Notes under the pieces: model-generated
The model's input: only the letters and a program-made list of their open reading frames with translations
Told to the model about the DNA's origin: nothing
Databases searched by the model: none
Position numbers and translations under genes: made by a program
Assembly (NCBI GenBank): GCA_032622095.1
Contig: CP136061.1
Coordinates: 19,782,991 to 19,846,990, forward strand
DNA from: Siphonodentalium dalli
Lineage: Eukaryota; Mollusca; Scaphopoda; Gadilida; Siphonodentaliidae
DNA length: 64,000 nucleotides
Direction of reading: 5' to 3'
Part shown: in pieces, positions 58,170-64,000 of the stretch
How the letters are laid out: each line of letters starts with the position of its first letter
How positions within the stretch are numbered: the stretch's first letter is position 1

Positions 58170-58890
58170 AATAAATACACTGCGCATCGGCGTGTATAGT
58201 AGAATTTTACCACAGAAACTGATTGTAGGACTCCGCTTCGCGTCGTCCTCACGGGAGGAGAACTGCGACGTGAGGATCGGTGGCATTCCGATAAAGAGAC
58301 GGCAGAATTCCGATAAAGAGATTGTGGAAATCCGATAAACGAGACGGTTCGCTTTCGGCGACAAACGAGATTTTCTTCGTGTTTGGGCATTCAAACGGAA
58401 TTGCCGTGACAAATCATGTTTCACATCATCATATCGTTATTTAAGTTACTAATATCCATCAAAATCGAGACGCTACAGTGACTGAAACCAAGAGAATAGC
58501 CATTTAAGAGTCACGCGACGGTTCGTTTTCCCTATAAAAGACACGTGACGGTTCGTTTTTATCGGAAAACGAATCGGCGCGTGACTTTTAAATGGCGATT
58601 CTATTAGTTCTACTCACTGTAGCGTCTAGATTTTGATGGATATTAGTAACTAAAATAACTATATGATGATATGAAACCTGATTTGTCACGGCAATTTCGT
58701 TTGAATGCCCAAACACGAAGAAAATCTCGTTTGTCGCCGAAAGCGAACCGTCTCGTTTATCGGATTTCCAACGTCTCTTTATCGGAATGCCACCGATCCT
58801 CACGTCGCAGTTCTCCCCCCATGGTCCTACAATAATTTTCTTTGTGGTCAAATTCTACTATACACGCCGATGCACAGTGTATTTATTTAT
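58170..58890. mobile_element. 721-bp fold-back MITE
   Basis: AATAAATACACTGCGCATCG + GCGTGTATAGTAGAATT at the left mirrors the right end. The arms (GAGAACTGCGACGTGAGGAT, CGGTGGCATTCCGATAAAGA and beyond) pair into a centre near 58500-58580 with ACGGTTCGTTTTTATCGGAA. The left arm has an extra copy of CCGATAAAGAG. ORFs at 57920-58424 (-) and 58705-58893 (+) are mirror shadows. Confidence 0.8.
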
Positions 58891-58943
58891 TAAGAATAGC
58901 CATATATATAGGAAACTCAGCATGACGAAGGATTCGCACTCAC

Positions 58944-59097
58944 ATTTGCCCTTGAGTCCGCGTACGGCGGCCACGAAGCCGCTCGGCCTTGGCAACAGAA
59001 CATGTTTCATCTCCGGGTAACCTTTGGCTCGGGACACTTCAAGGCTGGCAGCGTGCTTAGTCTCGGTAAACCTCGTCCCTTCCGGAAATATCAGAAG
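58944..59097 (-). CDS. AGPAT3/4: AGPAT3/4-like acyltransferase, exon with EGTR motif III
   Basis: The exon starts after the acceptor TATTCTCAG and has 51 codons plus one base, then the consensus donor GTGAGT. It reads LLIFPEGTRFTETKHAASLE, then VSRAKGYPEMKHVLLPRPSG and FVAAVRGLKGK. EGTR is motif III, which binds the phosphate of the acceptor lipid. LLPRPSGF is the motif IV equivalent (LPRTKGF-like in vertebrate AGPAT3/4). The exon is richer in G+C than the DNA around it, as expected of coding sequence under constraint. It joins in phase 0 to the exon at 61644 and in phase 1 to the exon at 50622. The downstream intron is about 8.2 kb and is filled mainly by fold-back copy 3. Confidence 0.95.
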
Positions 59098-59989
59098 CTG
59101 AGAATATATTTAATAGAACCACATCATGACCTGCACGACCTTCGCAACAAAGTCTAATACTGGTATATTATAAATATCCAATGTCAGATTGAACATCATA
59201 CAACAACCATGGGTCTATACCAAAATGGTCCAAAAATAATGATTAAATCGTGCCAAAGAGTGCATTAAAGGTACGGTTGGCCTTGGCGGTGGGTATCCTG
59301 TGAAAATATTTCCACCCGTCAAAAACCGCCACAAACAGAAAGAACATCAAAATGTAGACAGACTTTGTCCGTATACAAATAAGAAATATCGCATAAACAG
59401 TATGTTATTGTCATATATTTGACCATTGTTATGTAAACAAAAGCATGAAAAGTTACTTTGCTGGTGTTTGTTTATATTATGATGGTAAACATAAAGAGCG
59501 CTCTTTGTTGGTGAATTCCTGATATGGAACTAATAAAGAGCGTTTATGTCATTTGTGTGTGATTAGCCAGTAGCATTGTGCTGTCTTCTGTAACACAATC
59601 AGGCTCTAGCTTAGGTAAACTATAGTAGGTCTTTATGATAACATGCTGTTTACGCGATGGTCATGGTATATATGAACGAAATTGTATACGTTTTAATGTT
59701 TTTCTGTTTACGGTGTTTGGAACAAATATGAATATTTTCGACAATTAAGGCCGCACGTGCCTTTAATATGAGGTTATGATAGTCAGATATCGATTTTAAG
59801 AAGGGGACGTTTAAACACGTTTTGATTTTTTTGTCAGGTTAGCAAACAAGTCCAAGCTTTCGTCTCCCAAAATCATCAGATAACGAAGAGCATCCTCAAT
59901 TATGATCGTTAATTTCGGGAGAAAAAGTGGCTTCTCATCTAGAAGTCATCACAAATATGAAGTTTGGTAATGACCGGATGACATGGATA
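59098..59989. other. AGPAT intron, nothing recognised
   Basis: Contains two AATAAAGAGCG-like words (59491, 59530) and a GGAACTAATAAAGAGCGTTT segment also resembled near 22475. No further exon was detected between 59097 and 61644. Confidence 0.4.
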
Positions 59990-60257
59990 TGGCCTGTAGG
60001 GTGTGCCAAAGGATTTAGTCATGCAAAGAGTAAAATCCAAGACGGCCTCTGGCGGCCATGTTTTTGAAAGAAATTCAGAAAAAAGTTAAGGGCTCCCATC
60101 TTGTGGTCACCCAAAAGATCCATTTGAAGTTTGGTGACGATCGGACGAGAGATGTGACTTGTAGGGTGTGCTAACGGAAATTGTTGACTGATGCACAGGC
60201 ATACGCATGCACTCACGAACAGACGGATGACAACCCAACTTCATCAAGTTGAGCTAA
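59990..60257. mobile_element. monomer + hairpin element, family B
   Basis: Two loose direct monomers: GGCCTGTAGGGTGTGCCAAA with GGCGGCCATGTTTTTGAAAG, then GACTTGTAGGGTGTGCTAAC. A degenerate CACTCACGAACAGACGGATGAC tract follows, then the hairpin CAACTTCATCAAGTTG (60236-60251) and AGCTAAAAA. Confidence 0.6.
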
Positions 60258-60796
60258 AAAATCACTAAAAATAAACACACAAAATATATACACACAACCA
60301 TGCTACTGGTTTAAAGGCCATCCACCAAATTAATATCTTGCTTTTCGATATTAATCATAATTCGCCCCAAGAAACACTTGCCACTTTTGCTCGGTAGATT
60401 TTAATATTTATCACTTGACCTCCCCCTTAAGCAGCCCGATTTGTGTGGATAAACCGGTTATCATTCATTACGCTAAACTGTGATCATGTTCCGGCAATTC
60501 TGTTTGAACTATAATGTAATGAAAACACTCTGCATTATTCAATAATTTACATGAAACTTTGATCAAAGTCAAATACCTGATACCGTGTTAATCGCTAACA
60601 TTCAAGTTCAACTGGAATAAAGGCTGCTAGGCCACATGTCCCCCGAATCAATTCAATGGCTTTATTTCGTTTGTGGCTCTTTTAAGAAATGAAACATTTG
60701 ATTCTGTGAACAACCATTGAATCAATCTTGGCTTCCAACTGTTTATGTTAATTAATTCTCAATCATGCAATGACGGATGTAAAATTCAAATTATAA
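60258..60796. other. AGPAT intron with a partial family C copy
   Basis: GGCCACATGTCCCCCGAATC near 60632 matches the start of family C (30893). The rest is unassigned. Confidence 0.4.
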
Positions 60797-61048
60797 GGCC
60801 AAACAAAATATTACCTGTGTTTAGGGTTACATGGTCCAAAATAATTGAAGAAGTCAGAGCACTAGACTAATAAAACTTCTAGATCTTTTTAATAGGCGAG
60901 GTTTGAAAATGGGTAAAACACCTTTCAATGCCCTTTCCACGGAGCAAAAAAAAACTATCTGTGTCTACAGTTCAATAAAACGTTTTGGGTAGGCACCTTT
61001 TACTAGGGTAGGTAGGGAATCCTTAAACACAGGTATTTTGTTTTGGCC
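60797..61048. mobile_element. Harbinger-like MITE with TAA TSD
   Basis: GGCCAAACAAAATATTACCT + GTGTTTAGGG at the left and the mirrored GGCCAAAACAAAATACCTGT + GTTTAAGG at the right. TAA is found at both borders. A 3-bp TWA target duplication with a GG-started TIR suits PIF/Harbinger MITEs. Confidence 0.7.
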
Positions 61049-61643
61049 TAAGTTGTCATGCAAAATTCAGCGGACGTAGCCCAGATTCGCCCATTTGATC
61101 ATTTGGCAGTCGTAACCTTTGATTATGTGACTTTATTTAGTGTTTCTCGTCGGAAACACGTTTATGCATTTTTTCGTGCACTTTCCATCCATGTATTAGT
61201 GACCATTCAGCTGCCAGGACTTTTGTTATGCTTATCCTAGCTTGGGGGTCCCAGGGGAAATCACTCTATTAATTTGTATGTGGTGTATTGTAACATGCCT
61301 GCTAGGTGAACGTAGCCAAATTCAAAGGAAATATGGTGTCATGTGCTACATCTAATCTAGATAGTTAAAGGGGTATTGTACTCAAATGTTGTTGTTGGTT
61401 TCTATAGTCTGTGAGTCGTAGGATAAGGTAACCAGATTTCCATTATTTGAAAGTCTGTTGAGTACGAATTAATGTTACGGATGGCAGATTAGCCGTAATG
61501 TGAAAATACCAATTGTTATTGTCGACTAATTTTTTGACAGTTTTCAAGCAAATGTATCAAATAAGTGTTATATTCATACTAGTCCCACCGGGAATTTATT
61601 GAAAATGGCGTACAGTACCCCATTAAATGGAAACAAACCGTAC
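61049..61643. other. AGPAT intron, nothing recognised
   Basis: The plus-strand ORF 61058-61240 has no domain. No repeat was assigned. Confidence 0.4.
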
Positions 61644-61811
61644 ATCGACCGGATAGTCTTTTGGATATTCCGTGAACAATTTCAGACTTCTGTTGATGGT
61701 AACTCTGTCCTTCTCGATATCCCTCTTTACGAAGACATTTTCAGACATGTACCACATCCACCCTATGAATGGTAAATATTTCAGAATGTCCTTTACGAAC
61801 AGTCTGGTGCC
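61644..61811 (-). CDS. AGPAT3/4: AGPAT3/4-like acyltransferase, second exon found
   Basis: The exon has 56 whole codons in phase 0 at both ends. It opens GTRLFVKDILKYLPFIGWMW and continues through YMSENVFVKRDIEKDR to TEYPKDYPVD. The GWMWYMSE block and the VFVKR..EKDR block match the region of AGPAT3/4 that follows motif I and holds the equivalent of motif II. The acceptor reads TTTCTAG and the donor GTACGG. Joined to the exon at 63565 it gives ERMNMLG-GTRLFVK with no gap, as in the family, where a LGGTK-type sequence is usual. The intron upstream is about 1.75 kb and holds a dispersed repeat and a piggyBac-type MITE. No frameshift or stop is seen. Confidence 0.93.
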
Positions 61812-62089
61812 CTAGAAATATAGACAAACAGCCAGCTAATTACAAAGGGTCGGCCTATGGCATCACATGGAATATCATGTTTATTATATGGGAGGCCAAA
61901 TTCACATTTAATAGCTAATTACGCTTAAGCATAATTGCCTCACTCACAACTTCATTACATTTAGGCGTAATAGGTTTTGATAGCCTTACTACCTTACATA
62001 TAATGGTATCATTTAAGGTAAATTTATGTCTAAAGTTACTAGCATCAGTAATTGGCTGCATCCATTTCAGCTCCAGGGGAGTTTTGAGA

Positions 62090-62363
62090 TATGGAATTTG
62101 AATTACGCTTACGGGTAATGCCATGATGCTTAAGCTTAATGCATTACACTTAAGCATAATGGAATTATGCTTAAGTGTAATGGAATAATGCTTAAGCATA
62201 ATGGCATTATGATTAAGCGTAATGGAATTATGCTTAAGCGTAATGGCATTATGCTTAAATTGGCGAGTGAAACCAGAACTCGAACTTGACCTGTAGCGGA
62301 CGGACAGGCGGACAGATGGACGGACCAATAACATAATACGTCCCGCTTTTAAAATGGGCGTAT
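62090..62363. mobile_element. ATTATGCTTAAGC array + (ACGG)n + hairpin element, family E
   Basis: A ~22-bp tandem repeat of GGAATTATGCTTAAGCGTAA type (62105-62260) is followed by ACCAGAACTCGAACTTGACC, a degenerate ACGG/ACAG tract (62297-62325) and a hairpin ATACGTCCC...GGGCGTAT (62336-62363). Confidence 0.65.
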
Positions 62364-62467
62364 GATATTGTCTTGACTTTCTCAACCATTGACAAGAAAT
62401 TAGTTGTTATGTAAGAATGTAGTTCTGGGTATCCAATGATTTTTGTAATTGGTATTAATTGTTAAAG

Positions 62468-63020
62468 GCCCACTTAATTTTCGAACCCCCAGATCACATT
62501 ATATAAAACATCTGCCATATTATATACTATTTCTAAGAGGAAGCTCCAAAACATTGTATTATCAACTTATCCGGTGTAATAAACTGTGAACATGTTGTTT
62601 TTGTTCAGGTACCGACATTTTTTGCGCTTATGTTTCATCTGGATTGAACTGCAATGCCTATTATTTTCAATGTAAGGGGAATAACACTATATCTTAGTTT
62701 GAATTCAGTTGCATTCTGGGAGCGAGACAGGGGAAATGTTTCTATGATTCAGCTATTTGCTATTACTCTAATGACACCTTCTGAGGCACAGACGTTCCAC
62801 ATGGCGATGAATTACAGTATATTAATCATATTTTATGTTATTAAACATTGTTATTAAAACCGTATATCAAGGTACTATAAACAAAATAATCGGTGACTCG
62901 AAAATCAAATGGGCCATTAATATGCTGAACACAGCATTCCTGTCCGACATAAATGGTTTCTCCCATCAGTTATAAAAATATATAAGGGAATAGTCTATTA
63001 TTCATCTGGAGGGATTTAGA
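62468..63020. repeat. second copy of the dispersed repeat at 36515
   Basis: Matches 36515-36925 through CCCAGATCACATTATATAAA, ATGTTTCATCTGGATTG, GCATTCTGGGAGC and TTATTAAAACCGTATATCAA, and ends with CTATTATTCATCTGGAGGGA. Confidence 0.7.
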
Positions 63021-63386
63021 AAATACGACGGACGACAAACAAGTACAGTCGTATTGCCGATGGGGTCATTGTCACAAGGCTACGGTCACATTCGTAGCCA
63101 GCTTTTTAAATGGATCAACTTATATTGGAATATAATTTGAGCATTCCAACGACATTGATCGGAAACCTCAGGTTATTAGATGAACTAATATCAAAACAAA
63201 ATTCAAGTTGTTGTTCATCCATCAAATCAGAAAAATGAGATTAACATGATCGTGTCCATTGAGGCTCACCTGAATATGAAAAGCTGGCTACAAATGTGAT
63301 CGATGCTTGTGACAATGACCACATCAGCAGTAGTATTCCTATATATTGGTGAAATTCAACGACCGGCCAATATATGCTAAGGGAAC

Positions 63387-63534
63387 TTAACCCTTTCAGT
63401 GCCAAGTCCGATTTTTGTATCAACACATATTTCCTTGATTATTTTTCAAATATTGATTATAATAATGTGATACATTGATGGAAAGAGCTCTTAGAGGTTG
63501 ATACAAAAATCGGACTTGGCACTGAAAGGGTTAA
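63387..63534. mobile_element. 148-bp piggyBac-type MITE beside an AGPAT splice donor
   Basis: TTAA|CCCTTTCAGTGCCAAGTC at the left and GACTTGGCACTGAAAGGG|TTAA at the right. The inverted repeats extend through CGATTTTTGTATCAAC. It lies 30 bases inside the intron from the exon ending at 63565. Confidence 0.9.
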
Positions 63535-63564
63535 TCAGTATTTAGTAAAGAAAAGGATATATAC

Positions 63565-63737
63565 CCCCAGCATGTTCATTCTTTCTGATAGCATCCATAT
63601 GATGATCCAGTCGATGTCGTATTTATGGTTCATGATTATGAGACGTGGCTCCTGCATATCGATGTAATGTCTGTGCTCCTTTTTCATAAACACAGGACAA
63701 TCTGTGTTCGACCACCATTGACCAAGAAACGTGAAAT
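63565..63737 (-). CDS. AGPAT3/4: AGPAT3/4-like acyltransferase, exon with catalytic motif I
   Basis: This is the most upstream exon of the gene found here. AGPAT enzymes move an acyl chain from acyl-CoA to lysophosphatidic acid, making phosphatidic acid at the ER membrane. The exon encodes 57 codons including QWWSNTDCPVF, typical of the stretch before the active site in AGPAT3/4, then IIMNHKYDIDW, which contains the catalytic NHX4D motif (NHKYDID), and SERMNMLG. The acceptor is a pyrimidine-rich tract ending TTCTTCAG just above 63737. The donor GTATAT follows the GGG glycine codon, so the exon ends in phase 0. It starts with two bases of a split codon, so the start codon and first membrane segment lie in exon(s) past 64000. 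The NHKYDID motif fits AGPAT3/4 better than AGPAT1, 2 or 5. Which paralogue it is stays open. Confidence 0.93.
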
Positions 63738-64000
63738 CTGAAGAACGCAAAGTTCGAAGAAACATGATCACATATTTTTGAGGATTTAAATTGAGTTTAG
63801 AGTTTTTAATCCAAGGACAACTATCTTGATTTCAAATGAATGGATTATTTTGTGTGGAAAAACAAAGAGACGTGGTGATGTGATAACTGTGATGGTGGTC
63901 GGAATAACCCATGCCTATCCCTGTCGAAAATAGATGTCTTTTTATCGCATGAATGTGTTGAAAATTCGACATGCAATATATCTGCAATTGATATCCAATG
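63738..64000. other. AGPAT intron running out of the window
   Basis: The acceptor of the 63737 exon is followed upstream by AT-rich DNA. No N-terminal AGPAT exon (start Met and hydrophobic segment) was found in these 263 bases. Confidence 0.5.

Noticed and set aside
57920-58424. 156-aa and 113-aa ORFs on the minus strand
   Set aside because: They cross the family D microsatellite and the fold-back arm, and the mirrored arm repeats the same peptide at 58705.
1-64000. tRNA and rRNA genes
   Set aside because: No A-box plus B-box pair with a foldable cloverleaf and no rRNA-like stretch was seen by eye. A covariance-model search would be needed to exclude a diverged tRNA-derived repeat.

Overview
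This window is eukaryotic. It is AT-rich, has no dense ORFs and is packed with transposon remnants. Its one clear host gene is cut by long introns with GT..AG borders. The mix of repeats (tandem monomers followed by (ACGG)n tracts and short hairpins, many piggyBac and hAT MITEs, large fold-back elements) looks like a marine invertebrate, most likely a lophotrochozoan such as a mollusc. The species cannot be fixed from sequence alone.

Host gene. A lysophosphatidate acyltransferase of the AGPAT3/AGPAT4 class lies on the minus strand over about 35 kb. Six exons were found by reading protein similarity, splice borders and phase together: 63565-63737, 61644-61811, 58944-59097, 50622-50727, 36286-36364 and 28739 down to 28541 or 28527. 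All five junctions keep the frame and give about 293 residues. They carry motif I (NHKYDID), motif III (EGTRFTE), a motif IV-like LLPRPSGF and a C-terminal membrane segment. The N-terminal exon(s) lie beyond position 64000, and the true C-terminus is uncertain.

Layout. 1-5 kb: unassigned DNA, a hairpin MITE and a monomer/(ACGG)n element. 5-6.3 kb: a long palindrome with a MITE in each arm. 7.9-16.7 kb: fold-back element copy 1, with a minisatellite core and a 2,755-bp CACTA/Transib-like insertion. 17-23 kb: a piggyBac MITE, two arrays of a 68-bp satellite and short palindromes. 23.7-27.3 kb: nested insertions including two hAT elements with perfect 8-bp target-site duplications (TSDs). 28-34 kb: last exon found, LINE remnant, MITEs and a Mutator-like element with a 9-bp TSD. 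34.7-36.3 kb: a 32-bp satellite ending beside an exon. 37-43 kb: dispersed repeats. 43.8-48.8 kb: fold-back copy 2 inserted inside another inverted-repeat element. 49.5-50.5 kb: two tandem arrays beside an exon. 52.2-56.5 kb: fold-back copy 3. 57.8-63.5 kb: further MITEs between the upstream exons.

The strongest candidate for something undescribed is the fold-back family: three copies, long arms, and a central ~40-bp minisatellite that runs forward in one half and reversed in the other. Two copies share TAGTYCGG termini and 3-bp TSDs. A second candidate is a set of at least five repeat families with a common plan of (ACGG)n tract plus terminal hairpin. I saw no tRNA, rRNA, CRISPR array or convincing promoter.
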